A DNA stretch of 22,379 nucleotides from M3007 sp033762055 (GCA_033762055.1 JANRLZ010000011.1:1-22379); one strand, 5' to 3'; positions 1 to 8,694 are shown, counted from the stretch's first letter. Program-made: numbers and translations. The notes: generated from the letters alone by a model not told the origin.

Positions 1-981
1 TTTTTCATTTATACTTTCGTCGGATCGTTGTTCATGCTGGTGGCGTTGCTATGGGTGTACCTGCAAACCGATGTCAACGGCCGGCATTCTTTTGCCTGGG
101 CCGACCTGATGAACGTTGTGCTCACCCACAACAGTGCACACTGGGTGCTGGTAGGTTTTTTCCTGGCTTTTGCTGTGAAAATGCCGGTGTTCCCTTTCCA
201 TACCTGGCAACCTGACACCTATGTGGTTTCTCCGACCGGTGGAACGATGTTGCTGTCGGGTATCATGCTTAAAATGGGTGTTTACGGCGCTATTCGCTGG
301 ATGGTACCGCTCGCACCGGAAGCCATGCACACAGTGGATCCGATTTTCATTACGCTGGCAGTGATCGGTATAGTTTACGCCAGTATCATCGCCGTCAAAC
401 AGTCAGATATCAAGCGCCTGGTCGCCTATTCTTCCATCGCACACGTCGGGTTGATAGCCGCCGGGGTATTTGCCTGGAACAAAGCAGGATTGCAAGGCAG
501 CATCCTTCAAATGCTCAACCACGGGATCAATGTGGTGGGTTTGTTTTTTGTAGTGGATCTGCTGGAACGCCGACTCGGCACGCGCATGCTGGCCGATATG
601 GGCGGTATTGCGAAGTCGGCGCCCAGGTTTGCCACTTTGTTCATGATTATCGTACTGGGTTCGGTAGCCGTGCCTTTGACGAATGGTTTTCCGGGCGAGT
701 TCTTGCTGTTGAACGGCGTATGGAACTACAACTACTGGCTGGGGGCTGTTGCAGGTTTGACGATTATTTTCGGGGCGGTGTATATGCTGCGCGCCTACGG
801 TTTGGTCGTTTTCGGTGAGCCCAATCGTGAAACGGCCGATTTCAAGGATGTTGACAACCGGGAATTTCTGGTGTTGGGTATCATCGCTGCGCTGGTCATT
901 GTACTGGGCTTTTTCCCGCAAACCATACTTGATCTGACCGATGCCAGCGTAAACCGGATTCTTGGAGGAGTACAATTTTGA
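1..981 (+). CDS. nuoM: NADH-quinone oxidoreductase subunit M, 5' end cut by window edge
   Basis: This is the C-terminal 326 residues of the NuoM proton-pumping membrane subunit of respiratory complex I. The frame is open from base 1, so the real start lies before the window; family members are about 490-520 residues, so roughly a third is missing. Visible signatures are a transmembrane segment with FPFHTWQPD, the stretch SGIMLKMGVYGAIRW containing a conserved lysine, and SDIKRLVAYSSIAHVGL with the proton-channel lysine typical of Mrp-antiporter-like subunits. The rest is a run of hydrophobic helices with short charged loops. It is followed on the same strand by two small genes and then nuoN, which fits the end of a nuo operon. 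The antiporter-like fold is certain. NuoM rather than NuoL or NuoN is supported by sequence pattern and by the order before nuoN. Confidence 0.95.
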   Translation, partial: FFIYTFVGSLFMLVALLWVYLQTDVNGRHSFAWADLMNVVLTHNSAHWVLVGFFLAFAVKMPVFPFHTWQPDTYVVSPTGGTMLLSGIMLKMGVYGAIRWMVPLAPEAMHTVDPIFITLAVIGIVYASIIAVKQSDIKRLVAYSSIAHVGLIAAGVFAWNKAGLQGSILQMLNHGINVVGLFFVVDLLERRLGTRMLADMGGIAKSAPRFATLFMIIVLGSVAVPLTNGFPGEFLLLNGVWNYNYWLGAVAGLTIIFGAVYMLRAYGLVVFGEPNRETADFKDVDNREFLVLGIIAALVIVLGFFPQTILDLTDASVNRILGGVQF

Positions 982-1004
982 GGAAGGTTGATATGGTTTA
1001 GTTT

Positions 1005-1223
1005 GTGATCAACGAACAGAAGAATGTTCTTGAAATGTTGTGGAAAATAGCAGCCATAAAAGCGTTCAAATTCGCGCTGGTAGTGTTTTTGGCCGCCAGT
1101 ATCCGGTTTTTCTTTGTTACCGGCTTGAACTGGTGGGTACAAATCGTAACAACAATGCTGTTATTTGGGGTGTCGATGCCCTTTTTTTACATGCAGGAAA
1201 AGAAAAACCAGGCAAGAAAATGA
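1005..1223 (+). CDS. small two-helix membrane protein inside the nuo cluster
   Basis: A 72-residue protein that I do not recognise as a named family. It has a short polar N-terminus, a hydrophobic helix at about residues 15-40 that is interrupted by lysines and an arginine, a second helix at about residues 44-63, and a basic tail (QEKKNQARK). It is probably an inner-membrane protein with two passes. The start used is GTG at 1005; an in-frame ATG at 1035 would give a 62-residue protein starting MLWK. AGGAAGG lies at 981-987, too far from either start to decide between them. Its stop codon overlaps the ATG of the next gene (ATGA at 1220-1223), which suggests translational coupling and supports it being a real gene. 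Its position between nuoM and nuoN suggests co-expression with complex I, but no function can be given. Confidence 0.65.
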   Translation: MINEQKNVLEMLWKIAAIKAFKFALVVFLAASIRFFFVTGLNWWVQIVTTMLLFGVSMPFFYMQEKKNQARK

Positions 1224-1438
1224 TGTCAGACATGACTTTTCACATACAACACCAGGATTTTATTCCTTTGAACAACCTGTTGAAAATCATGAATCTGGTT
1301 GAAACCGGCGGTGAAGCCAATCTGCGCATCACGGAAGGCGAAGTGAAAGTAAACGGCCAGATTGAAACCCAAAAGCGCAAAAAACTTCGTCCGGGCGACG
1401 TCGTTGAATTTGAAAAAAAGAAAGTGACCATTCAATAA
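1220..1438 (+). CDS. S4-domain RNA-binding protein (YbcJ/RlbA-like)
   Basis: A 72-residue protein consisting almost entirely of one S4 RNA-binding domain: DFIPLNNLLKIMNLVETGGEA, then the signature stretch GEVKVNGQIETQKRKKLRPG and DVVEFEKKKVTIQ. Stand-alone S4 proteins of this size (YbcJ/YaaA-like) bind structured RNA and are often linked to ribosome assembly. The start chosen is the ATG at 1220, which overlaps the previous stop; a second ATG follows directly at 1223. The same frame stays open further upstream to 1040, but that part is out-of-frame translation of the neighbouring membrane gene. The position between nuoM and nuoN is unexpected for an RNA-binding protein and may just reflect operon hitchhiking. 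The domain call is firm; the target RNA is unknown. Confidence 0.88.
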   Translation: MMSDMTFHIQHQDFIPLNNLLKIMNLVETGGEANLRITEGEVKVNGQIETQKRKKLRPGDVVEFEKKKVTIQ

Positions 1439-1472
1439 CATCCCATAGCACCATCGAATTCTTTCAGAGAAA

Positions 1473-2864
1473 ATGACCGCACTACTTATACTCTTTCTCA
1501 CGGCCATCGCCGTCATGTTCCTCGGGTTGAAAAATCGCGCCTTGCTGCAGCCCGCTACCCTGCTGGGTTTGTTGCTGGCGCTCGGCGCTTCGGCTTACGA
1601 CCTGTTTGGTCCCGGTTTTGGCTGGGGCAGTCAGTACGGCGCCATGTTCCGGTTCCTGCCTTTTGCCCATGCGTTCAGCGGGGTTGCCGTGCTGGCAACG
1701 ACCCTGCTGGTCGGATTGTCGGGCTGGGGGTTTCGCAACCTGAATTCAACCCTGGGCGATCATTATGCGCTCATTCTGTTCAGTTTATGTGGCGCGCTGG
1801 TGATGTTTTCCTTCACCAACATGACCATGCTTTTCCTGGGGATCGAAATCCTGAGCATTCCATTGTATGTGTTGGCGGGTAGCCGGCGGGAAGACCCGGC
1901 GGGCAACGAAGCGGCCCTGAAATACTTTTTGATGGGCTCGTTCATCACCGGCATCCTGTTGTTCGGCATGACGCTCGTGTACGGCGCCACCGCCAGTTTT
2001 GACCTGGCCGCCATCAGTCGGGCCATCGGTAATGGCGACGCCATGCCGGGTATGCTGAAAGTGGGAATTATGCTGATCGTCATTGGTTTAAGTTTTAAAA
2101 TTTCCGCCGTTCCTTTCCACTTCTGGGCGCCGGATGTGTATCAGGGTAGTCCGAATTTAGTGACGGCCTATATGGCGACGGTGGTAAAAACGGCTGGTTT
2201 TGCCGCTTTTTACCGGCTGTTTGCCCTGGCATTTCCGGGCGCTGAAGGATTTTGGGGCGCTCCGGTAGCCGCTATTGCCGCGCTGACCATGACGGTAGCC
2301 AATGTAACCGCCATCTTTCAAAAGGATTTCAAACGAATGATGGCTTATTCGAGCATTTCACATGCCGGATACCTGTTGCTGGCAGTGTTGGCGATTGGCG
2401 CCGAAAGTGCCGACCGCTCCATGTTGTTCTATGCCCTGACCTATTCTTTGGCCACCATTTGCGCGTTCGGCGCCTACATGGCCGTAGCCGAACAACGCGG
2501 CGACGGGAGTTTCGCCGCTTTCAACGGACTGAGTAAAAAACAACCGCTTTTGGCCGCCGTTCTGACACTTTCCATGTTGTCGCTGGCCGGCATTCCACCG
2601 CTGGCCGGTTTCTTTGGCAAATATTTTCTCTTTACTGCCGCCTTCGCCAAATACCCCTGGCTCATCGTCCTGGCAGTCATCAACTCGGCGATTTCGATTT
2701 ATTATTATTTCAAAATCATCATCGCCATGTATTTCACCCGGGAAGAAGAAGCGGCTGAAGGAGACATCAACCTGCCTTCCGGTGTGCGGCTGGCTGTTGT
2801 TTGCGGACTGTTATTGATCGCCTTGTTGACCCTGGCGCCTGGCAGCGTATATGGGTTAATTTAG
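1473..2864 (+). CDS. nuoN: NADH-quinone oxidoreductase subunit N
   Basis: A full-length NuoN of 463 residues, matching the family's usual 450-490. It is an antiporter-like proton-translocating subunit in the membrane arm of complex I. Visible signatures are MTMLFLGIEILSIPLYVLAG with the conserved glutamate in a helix, LKYFLMGSFITGILLFGM, FKISAVPFHFWAPDVYQGSP, and FKRMMAYSSISHAGYLLLAV, where the lysine and histidine of the proton path sit. LSLAGIPPLAGFFGKYFLF follows, as usual for the family. The protein is hydrophobic throughout. The start ATG at 1473 lies 34 bp after the S4 gene, and no other in-frame start fits the family better. It is likely co-transcribed with nuoM and the two small genes. 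The next gene starts 26 bp after its stop. Confidence 0.97.
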   Translation: MTALLILFLTAIAVMFLGLKNRALLQPATLLGLLLALGASAYDLFGPGFGWGSQYGAMFRFLPFAHAFSGVAVLATTLLVGLSGWGFRNLNSTLGDHYALILFSLCGALVMFSFTNMTMLFLGIEILSIPLYVLAGSRREDPAGNEAALKYFLMGSFITGILLFGMTLVYGATASFDLAAISRAIGNGDAMPGMLKVGIMLIVIGLSFKISAVPFHFWAPDVYQGSPNLVTAYMATVVKTAGFAAFYRLFALAFPGAEGFWGAPVAAIAALTMTVANVTAIFQKDFKRMMAYSSISHAGYLLLAVLAIGAESADRSMLFYALTYSLATICAFGAYMAVAEQRGDGSFAAFNGLSKKQPLLAAVLTLSMLSLAGIPPLAGFFGKYFLFTAAFAKYPWLIVLAVINSAISIYYYFKIIIAMYFTREEEAAEGDINLPSGVRLAVVCGLLLIALLTLAPGSVYGLI

Positions 2865-2890
2865 ACAGCCTCATTGAAAATCAACGACTT

Positions 2891-4078
2891 ATGAGAAAAC
2901 AACTCTTCCTCTTTATCGGTCTGGCGAGCCTGGTATGGTTGGCCTGCAAAAGCGATTCGAAACAAAGTGCCCCGACCGGCGCAGATACTGCCATTCCGGT
3001 GGCGCCCGCATCTCCCAAGCCGGAAGTATTTGTTTACACCGTAGCCGTTGACAAACTGAATTTGCGCGAACAACCGGGCAAAGACAGCAAGGTAGTTGCC
3101 CAACTCAACGAAGGCGAACTGGTGGAAGGCGTCGGCGAAGTATCTGCCAACAAGGAAGAAGTGACCCTGCGCAACATTCCGTACAACGAGCCCTATTTTA
3201 AAGTAACCCGCAAGGCTTACGACAAACAAAGCGGCTGGGCATTCAGCGCGGCCTTGACGCCCGTGTACGCCGGTCCGCGGGCAACCTTGCCTGATTTGGG
3301 GCAAATTGATCTGCTGGCTGGTTTTTTAAAAAGACTGGATGTCAAGAAATTGGACAGTGGCAAAAAAGCCTGGGATTATGTAATCAGCCGGTACAACAAT
3401 TCAAAAGGCACGTCGGCAGATGCGGCATTTTTTCTGCTTGAACGTTTTTTGTTCCGCATGGAAGTGGAAGGCGATTTTTACGAAATGACCGAAACAATCA
3501 ATTGGGCCGACAGCGACTATGAGGCGATCTATGAAGAGAAATTTGATATGGCAAAATACCCTGCCACCAAGACACTGGCAGACAACGGTTTCCGACTCGA
3601 AGTAGGTGAAGGAATGGTGTTTCCGGTTGTAAACTGGATGAAGTTGGGCGACTTTTTTCTGAACAAAGTGACTCCGCCGACCAAACAGTATATTGAACAG
3701 TATATTCTGGAGCAAAAAGATCAGATGTGGAGCGACGGTGGTATCATTATTCCACTTGAAAATGTGGCCGATCGCGCCGTTTGGTGGGAAAAATTCAACA
3801 ATATGCACCCTTATTTCGTACGCAACGAGGAAACCCTCAACAACGAAAAAGGACTGTTATTTATGCTGATCTATGGCGCCGACAATACACCGGCATTCGA
3901 TTACGAAACCAATGCGCCAACGGAAGACTTTCAAAAAGCCTGGGCATATATCCGCCAAAACCATGCCGGCACCGGGGTGGAGAAAGCCATACGCGAATTG
4001 ACTGATCTGGTGGCCGCAGAAGGCGGCAAACGCACCAAAAAAGTAGAAGCGTTGATGGAAAAATACGCAACAGAGTAG
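2891..4078 (+). CDS. lipoprotein with SH3-like domain, function unknown
   Basis: A 395-residue predicted lipoprotein. The N-terminus (MRKQLFLFIGLASLVWLAC) is a signal peptide ending in Cys19, the likely lipid-anchored residue; the -3 tryptophan makes the lipobox non-canonical. A disordered Ser/Thr/Ala/Pro-rich linker follows, then an SH3b-like domain at about residues 45-125 (KLNLREQPGKDSKVVAQLNEGE ... SGWAFSAAL). This fold often binds cell-wall or protein ligands. The C-terminal ~260 residues are rich in aromatic and acidic residues (for example DSDYEAIYEEKFDMAKYP) and match no family I recognise. The open frame extends upstream to 2801 inside nuoN, but the start at 2891 is chosen because the signal peptide begins there. 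It ends 3 bp from the end of a convergent gene, with no terminator hairpin visible between them. Confidence 0.8.
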   Translation: MRKQLFLFIGLASLVWLACKSDSKQSAPTGADTAIPVAPASPKPEVFVYTVAVDKLNLREQPGKDSKVVAQLNEGELVEGVGEVSANKEEVTLRNIPYNEPYFKVTRKAYDKQSGWAFSAALTPVYAGPRATLPDLGQIDLLAGFLKRLDVKKLDSGKKAWDYVISRYNNSKGTSADAAFFLLERFLFRMEVEGDFYEMTETINWADSDYEAIYEEKFDMAKYPATKTLADNGFRLEVGEGMVFPVVNWMKLGDFFLNKVTPPTKQYIEQYILEQKDQMWSDGGIIIPLENVADRAVWWEKFNNMHPYFVRNEETLNNEKGLLFMLIYGADNTPAFDYETNAPTEDFQKAWAYIRQNHAGTGVEKAIRELTDLVAAEGGKRTKKVEALMEKYATE

Positions 4079-4081
4079 CGT

Positions 4082-5017
4082 TCAGCCCTTCTTTTTCTTA
4101 CCCATAATATCCTTTCCCTTTCGGCTTTCCAGTATGGGATCAGGAAATGGTACGTCTTTCTGCTTGTCGTTGAAGACCTTGTCTATGTACTTCCATTTGC
4201 CTTTTTCCAATTTGTATGCGTCATAACTGCCATCGGGCACCATGGTGTTGCCGCGGCCGTAGGGACTGCCCCAGGTAATGAGGTGATCCATCAGAATCAT
4301 CTGGTACTGCTCGTCCCAATTCAACTTCACCTTTGCATCGGCCGAATATTGCAGGTAGATGCGTTTTGAAGGCGGTGAGTTTTTCTTTTCAAACACCGGC
4401 GCCCCGAAAGTCGCCTTGCCCGTTCGGTCGAAACTCAGCACATCGAGCAATTTCCTTTTTTCAAAAAACTCAAACGCATCGTAGCCGAACAACAGATAAC
4501 GCCGCCCTTGCGGGGTGTCAAACTGTTTGAGGTTGTAATACAAGGCCCCGTACCAGCGATCGGGCGGAAGCCGCTCATTCGCCGGAAATTTTGCCATTTC
4601 AAAACTGCGGTCAATGAGCGGGATCAGGTTGAGCTGCCGCTCGTTCTTTTGTATCGCCCCGTAGTAGCGGTATGTGGAATCGTTGACAAACAACTGCCAG
4701 GTAAAGATGCGAAAACTGCTGTCGGGCGGTGTCAGGATGGAGACGCTTTTAAGGCGTTCGAATGAATATTTGAACGAGTTTTCAATTTTTAATGCCCTGA
4801 CAAGCGTGGTGATAAACACTTTGCACGCCGCGAAGCGCTCGGCTTCGATGGAGTCATTGACAATGGCATAACCCAGTACGCCCAGCGTATCTTCGATGGC
4901 CTCCAGTTGCATCACCGCTTCCGGAGCGGGCTGGACGGCGGGTTCGGGCTTGGGCTTTTTCTGAGCCAGCAAAGCCATGGGCGACAAAAGCAGCGCAATC
5001 AACAGTATTTTTTTCAT
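4082..5017 (-). CDS. exported protein of unknown function
   Basis: A 311-residue protein with a clear type I signal peptide (MKKILLIALLLSPMALLAQ, cleavage likely after the Ala before Gln). A Lys/Pro-rich linker (KKPKPEPAVQPAPE) precedes a mixed alpha/beta region. Visible landmarks include DSSFRIFTWQLFVNDSTYRYYGAIQ, RWYGALYYNLKQF, RYLLFGYDAFEFFEKRKLLDVLSFD and MVPDGSYDAYKLEKGKWKYIDKVFND. Similar-looking exported proteins occur in Bacteroidota, but I cannot name a family. The frame is open for 24 codons upstream of 5017; the start at 5017 is chosen because the signal peptide begins there. The C-terminus is a basic GKKKKG tail. It lies 100 bp downstream of the receptor gene on the same strand and could be in its transcript. 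Periplasmic or secreted location is inferred from the signal peptide. Confidence 0.78.
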   Translation of the reverse strand: MKKILLIALLLSPMALLAQKKPKPEPAVQPAPEAVMQLEAIEDTLGVLGYAIVNDSIEAERFAACKVFITTLVRALKIENSFKYSFERLKSVSILTPPDSSFRIFTWQLFVNDSTYRYYGAIQKNERQLNLIPLIDRSFEMAKFPANERLPPDRWYGALYYNLKQFDTPQGRRYLLFGYDAFEFFEKRKLLDVLSFDRTGKATFGAPVFEKKNSPPSKRIYLQYSADAKVKLNWDEQYQMILMDHLITWGSPYGRGNTMVPDGSYDAYKLEKGKWKYIDKVFNDKQKDVPFPDPILESRKGKDIMGKKKKG

Positions 5018-5117
5018 GAAATTTAGCAAAAGCGTAAAAAGCGAAACCTGTTTTGCGGCATAACGCACAACAAAACAGATTTCGCGCAAGAAGAGAAAAA
5101 TGATTTTTTAAAATCGT

Positions 5118-7937
5118 TTACCACCAGTCGTTTTTCTTCAGTTTATCCTCATAACCACGCACGTTGTAACTCACACTCAACATAAAATAACGCGCCAGCG
5201 TGGGGGCAATGGAACTCAACACGTAATTCTGTGTACCACTTTGCTGGATGTTGAGGCGCTGATTGAGCAGGTCGAAGGCAGCCAGGCGCAGCTCAAACCG
5301 GTTACTTTTCCCCACCAAACGACGCACAGAGGCATTCCAGATGGCGGTGCTTTGATCAAAATCAAAACGGTCGTTTCGGAACACGTTGTAGTTGAAATTG
5401 GACTCCAGAAAGGTTTTATTCGCAAACTGCCATTTCACAGAAAAATCGGAGCCATAACTGCGGATTTTCTGGTTTTGCTCGCTCTGCACCGAGTATTCGA
5501 TGTTGTTGATCCGGGCATTGCCGCTGATGCCGCCGATAAATTTGGAAGAAGGGGTGATATTGAAACCGATCCGCAAGTTGTAGTTCTGGTTAAATGTTTC
5601 GTTTTCAACGCCGTTGATGAAGGACGGTGAACGATTGATATACATGTGCGGATTGATATTAACCGTCAGTTTGGTTTTGATGATCGGAATGTTCGACCAA
5701 ACGTAGGTGTTTACGCTTTGTCCGCCCGACACATTTTCCGGGCGCGTCGTTGTCCGGACGCCCGTGGAATCCACAAACTCGACGATCTGGCTGTAAACAA
5801 TCTGGTAGTCGTAGATGTCGTAGTCCGCCCCGATGCCCACACTGGCCATAGAGCCGGAGTTCCAGTAGTTGATATTACCACCCACGTTGTGTGAGCGCTG
5901 GGGCTGCAAATCGGGATTGCCCAGCGTTCGATAGGCCGGGTTGGTTACGATCGGCACCGGCTGGAGGTCGTTGAACTGCGGTTCGGTTACCTTGTAGTTA
6001 TAGTTCAAACTCAACCAGATATCGTTGGGGAACTGGTAAGTTGCATCCACATTCGGCGTTACGTTGAAATATTTTTGACGCAGCGGGTCGGCCAAAGGCG
6101 GCAAACCCTTTGCCACCGAATACTCGCCGCTCAATCCGATGTGTTGTCCGGCCAGGCCGTATGACAGATTGAGGCCGTTTTTTGAATAACGCAAACTGGT
6201 GCCGATACGGGCGTACTGCACTTGTTGTTCGTAGTACACGCTCAAACTATCAATGCGCTGGTTGTTGTTTTCCGGGTCGCCGGTGGGTCGGTTGACTTCG
6301 TTGTTGGTCTGGCTGGCATTGGCGAATGTTTCCCAGAACCAGGTTTTGGAGAGCGGTTCGGTGTACAGGGCGCTGGATTTTAGTTGCCGGGTATTGGAGG
6401 TATTGGAATTGAACTGCCGGATCTGGGTCAGGCTGCCGGTCAGCAAGGCCTGATTTCGGGAGAACAGGTTTTCATTGGCATCCGAATCGCCGTCGTTGTA
6501 ACCGGCACTGATGGCAAAAGAGCGTCCTTTTTTCTCAAAACGGTGGCGGTAAATGGCCGTGCTGGTAATACGCCAGGACGCCAGATCGTTGCTGTTGTCG
6601 AGTGAGAGCGCGTTGGTGCGTGTTTGGAAAGCGTCGGAAAAATATTGTTGCTGCAAGGTCTGGGCGTTGGAATTGCTCAAACGTCCTTCTACTTTCAACA
6701 CAATCATATCGCTCGAATCTATATCGAAGGTCAGTCGGGATGCAATACTGTGGTTGCCCCGAAAGTCTGTTTTTCCCAAGGTATCGCTGCTGAAAAAAGT
6801 GGTGTCGGGTAGGAATGTCTGTCGGTTGGTAAACTGATCAAGGTCGAGATTGACTTCCTTGTAAAAATAGGAAGCGTTGAATTTCACTTTTTTGTGGTCA
6901 TAATTGTAGTTCACCCCGCCGCCGTAGTTGGTTGTAAAACCGCGACCGTCGAAGTTGTTGAAAGGAGAATCGTCGGTTCCGCCGATGGTATAGTAACGCT
7001 GACCGCTGCCGAAGCCGAAATCGCCGTTATCCTGGTCGCCAAACGTATTTTGCCCTTTAAATTCCCCGTAGTCTTCCCAGTTGACGCCGCTTTGATTGAT
7101 ATTGTTGGCAAAGCCGATAAAAGATAGTTGTTCTTTGGTATTGAACCGATTGTAGCTGCCTCGCCCGGCCCAGCGTTCTTCGGTGCCAATGGCGGCGGTC
7201 AGTTTGCCGAAAGAACCTTTTTTGTATTCGTCTTTTAACTCGAGGTTCATGGCTTTTTCCTTTTTCCCGTCGTCCACCCCCGTGAGTTTGGCCTGTTCAG
7301 ATGATTCGTTGTACACCTGCACTTTTGAAATGGTTTCGGCGCCGAGGTTTTTGGTGGCGGCTTTAGGGTCGTCGCCAAAAAAAGTTTTACCGTCCACGTA
7401 CACCCGTTTGACATCCCTGCCCTGGGCGCGGATATTGCCGTCGGCGTCCACTTCAATGCCGGGAAGTCGGCGCAACAGGTCTTCCACCGTTGAACCGGGC
7501 GGCACTTTAAACGAGGAGGCATCGTATTCGATGGTATCGCCTTTGATGCTGAGGGTAGATTTCGCGGCCTTTACAACTACTTCTAACAATTCGGATGTAA
7601 TCGGTTTTATACTGATGACCCCTACATCGTTGACATCGGTGGCCGATGCGGGCAGGTAACGCTGCAATGGCAGGTGGCCGACGTAGGATACTTTCAAAAG
7701 ATAAGGGACATTTTTTACATTTTTGAAATCAAAATCGCCTTTTTCGCCACTTCGTGTAAAGTTGATGAGCGTCGAGTCCTTGGGGTTCAGGAGCATGACG
7801 GTGGCAAAAGCCGTACGCTCGCCGGTGGTATCGGCAACCACGCCTTTAATGGTAACCCGGGAAGGATTTTGCGCAAAAAGTGAAAAGGAAAAAAGGAACA
7901 GGAACAGCGGGAGTAACAGAAAAAGGGTGCGTTTCAT
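5118..7937 (-). CDS. outer-membrane beta-barrel receptor, TonB-dependent-receptor-like (OMP_b-brl_3 family)
   Basis: A 939-residue outer-membrane protein. It has a signal peptide (residues 1-23, ending LFAQ), then a carboxypeptidase-regulatory-like beta-sandwich at about 28-95 (VTIKGVVADTTGERTAFATV ... FDFKNVKNVPYLLKVSYVGH). A plug domain follows at about 118-235 (GSTVEDLLRRLPGIEVDADG, RVYVDGKTFFGDDPKAATKN). The rest is a long beta-barrel rich in alternating aromatic and polar strands, ending in NVRGYEDKLKKNDWW. This architecture is typical of Bacteroidota outer-membrane proteins related to TonB-dependent receptors but without a SusD partner. None is visible nearby, so the ligand is unknown. 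Length and domain order are normal for the family. The gene is transcribed divergently from hicBA; no convincing TAnnTTTG promoter was found in its 5' region. Confidence 0.9.
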   Translation of the reverse strand: MKRTLFLLLPLFLFLFSFSLFAQNPSRVTIKGVVADTTGERTAFATVMLLNPKDSTLINFTRSGEKGDFDFKNVKNVPYLLKVSYVGHLPLQRYLPASATDVNDVGVISIKPITSELLEVVVKAAKSTLSIKGDTIEYDASSFKVPPGSTVEDLLRRLPGIEVDADGNIRAQGRDVKRVYVDGKTFFGDDPKAATKNLGAETISKVQVYNESSEQAKLTGVDDGKKEKAMNLELKDEYKKGSFGKLTAAIGTEERWAGRGSYNRFNTKEQLSFIGFANNINQSGVNWEDYGEFKGQNTFGDQDNGDFGFGSGQRYYTIGGTDDSPFNNFDGRGFTTNYGGGVNYNYDHKKVKFNASYFYKEVNLDLDQFTNRQTFLPDTTFFSSDTLGKTDFRGNHSIASRLTFDIDSSDMIVLKVEGRLSNSNAQTLQQQYFSDAFQTRTNALSLDNSNDLASWRITSTAIYRHRFEKKGRSFAISAGYNDGDSDANENLFSRNQALLTGSLTQIRQFNSNTSNTRQLKSSALYTEPLSKTWFWETFANASQTNNEVNRPTGDPENNNQRIDSLSVYYEQQVQYARIGTSLRYSKNGLNLSYGLAGQHIGLSGEYSVAKGLPPLADPLRQKYFNVTPNVDATYQFPNDIWLSLNYNYKVTEPQFNDLQPVPIVTNPAYRTLGNPDLQPQRSHNVGGNINYWNSGSMASVGIGADYDIYDYQIVYSQIVEFVDSTGVRTTTRPENVSGGQSVNTYVWSNIPIIKTKLTVNINPHMYINRSPSFINGVENETFNQNYNLRIGFNITPSSKFIGGISGNARINNIEYSVQSEQNQKIRSYGSDFSVKWQFANKTFLESNFNYNVFRNDRFDFDQSTAIWNASVRRLVGKSNRFELRLAAFDLLNQRLNIQQSGTQNYVLSSIAPTLARYFMLSVSYNVRGYEDKLKKNDWW

Positions 7938-8068
7938 GCGTAGAGTTTGTGTTCAGAATGAGAGACGGGCCAAATAACGTTGCTTTTGTCATTGAATTGT
8001 CACTGCATAGACCAGGGTTTGTTTCAGGGGTTGCTTTTTTTTGTCGCTTGAATTGAGTGCAACTATTA

Positions 8069-8100
8069 TTTGGTTGTGAATGACTCATTTCGTATCTTTG
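8069..8100 (+). promoter_or_regulatory. Bacteroidota-type promoter for hicBA
   Basis: TTTG at 8069-8072 and TATCTTTG at 8093-8100 are separated by exactly 20 bp. This matches the known Bacteroidota housekeeping promoter (-33 TTTG, -7 TAnnTTTG, spacer 19-21 bp). The hicB start lies 32 bp further on, giving a short leader. There is no Shine-Dalgarno-like sequence, which is usual in this phylum. It is the best promoter match in the window. Confidence 0.75.
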
Positions 8101-8132
8101 TAGAACATCCACTCTATCAATTTTTTTTCAAT

Positions 8133-8414
8133 ATGGGTTCTGAATCACTAGTACAGCCACCTCTTATATTTCAAGTTATCGAAGAACTTGATGGAGGATT
8201 TTCAGCAAAATCGGCGAAATACGGGATTTATACACAAGGTGATACCAAAGAAGAGTTACTTCAAAACATAAAAGAAGCTATTATTTGTCATTTTGAAGAT
8301 GGTGAGGCGCCTCAAAAATTCTTTTTAAAAAACCAAAAGAAAAAGAAATCGCCGACCATTTCAAATGCTCCACATCTAAAACGCCCGAAAAAAGCAGGAT
8401 CACAGGCCCAATGA
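8133..8414 (+). CDS. hicB: HicB-family antitoxin, short form
   Basis: A 93-residue protein with the partial RNase-H-like fold of HicB antitoxins. Visible parts are LIFQVIEELDGGFSAKSAKYGIYTQGDTKEELLQNIKEAIICHFEDGEAPQ. This is the beta-strand, 'GF.a..p..gi.t.GdT.eEa..ni.eAi' helix pattern of the family. HicB binds and neutralises the HicA RNase. The start at 8133 (MGSESLVQPP) is chosen over an in-frame GTG-type start at 8070, because 8070 lies inside the promoter. The C-terminal ~30 residues are lysine-rich and show neither a ribbon-helix-helix nor a helix-turn-helix, so the DNA-binding half found in many HicB proteins appears to be absent. Its stop overlaps the hicA start (ATGA, 8411-8414). 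The order hicB before hicA is one of the two known arrangements. Confidence 0.85.
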   Translation: MGSESLVQPPLIFQVIEELDGGFSAKSAKYGIYTQGDTKEELLQNIKEAIICHFEDGEAPQKFFLKNQKKKKSPTISNAPHLKRPKKAGSQAQ

Positions 8415-8656
8415 AAGCACCCCGAAATATTACCGGGGCGTCTTTATCCAAATTACTAATGAAGAAACTCGGTTATACAATAACAAGGCAGAAAGGAAGT
8501 CATATCCGTATGACAACGCACGAACCTTCAACCAACCACCTTACCATTCCCAATCATACGCCTCTAAAAGTAGGAACTTTGAATGCCATTTTAAGCAACG
8601 TTGCCCAACATGCAGGCATATCGCGCGCTTCCTTAATTGAACTACTTTTTGGTTAG
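8411..8656 (+). CDS. hicA: HicA-family mRNA interferase toxin
   Basis: An 81-residue protein with a double-stranded-RNA-binding-like fold typical of HicA. The pattern ITGASLSKLLMKKLGYTITR-QKGSHIRM carries the GSH motif, with His31 the expected catalytic histidine. It is followed by HLTIPNHTPLKVGTLNAILSNV, the usual 'vPvH..l..GTL..IL...G' region. HicA cleaves mRNA in a ribosome-independent way and is held inactive by HicB. Its ATG overlaps the hicB stop by 4 bp, which couples synthesis of toxin to antitoxin. No key residue is missing, so it looks functional. The pair stands alone between a receptor gene and an unknown gene, with no other mobile-element signs close by. Confidence 0.92.
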   Translation: MKAPRNITGASLSKLLMKKLGYTITRQKGSHIRMTTHEPSTNHLTIPNHTPLKVGTLNAILSNVAQHAGISRASLIELLFG

Positions 8657-8694
8657 AAAGGCAAGTTGCCGGCCACTTCTATTCTAATAGATTC

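Noticed and set aside
7938..8060. Promoter for the outer-membrane receptor on the - strand
   Set aside because: I searched for CAAAnnTA (the reverse of TAnnTTTG) and found no good match, so no site is claimed.
8418..8440. Small hairpin at the start of hicA (CCCCG/CGGGG)
   Set aside because: The stem has only 5 bp with a 9-nt loop and no proper T-tract; it lies in conserved coding sequence and is weaker than the true terminator at 9676.
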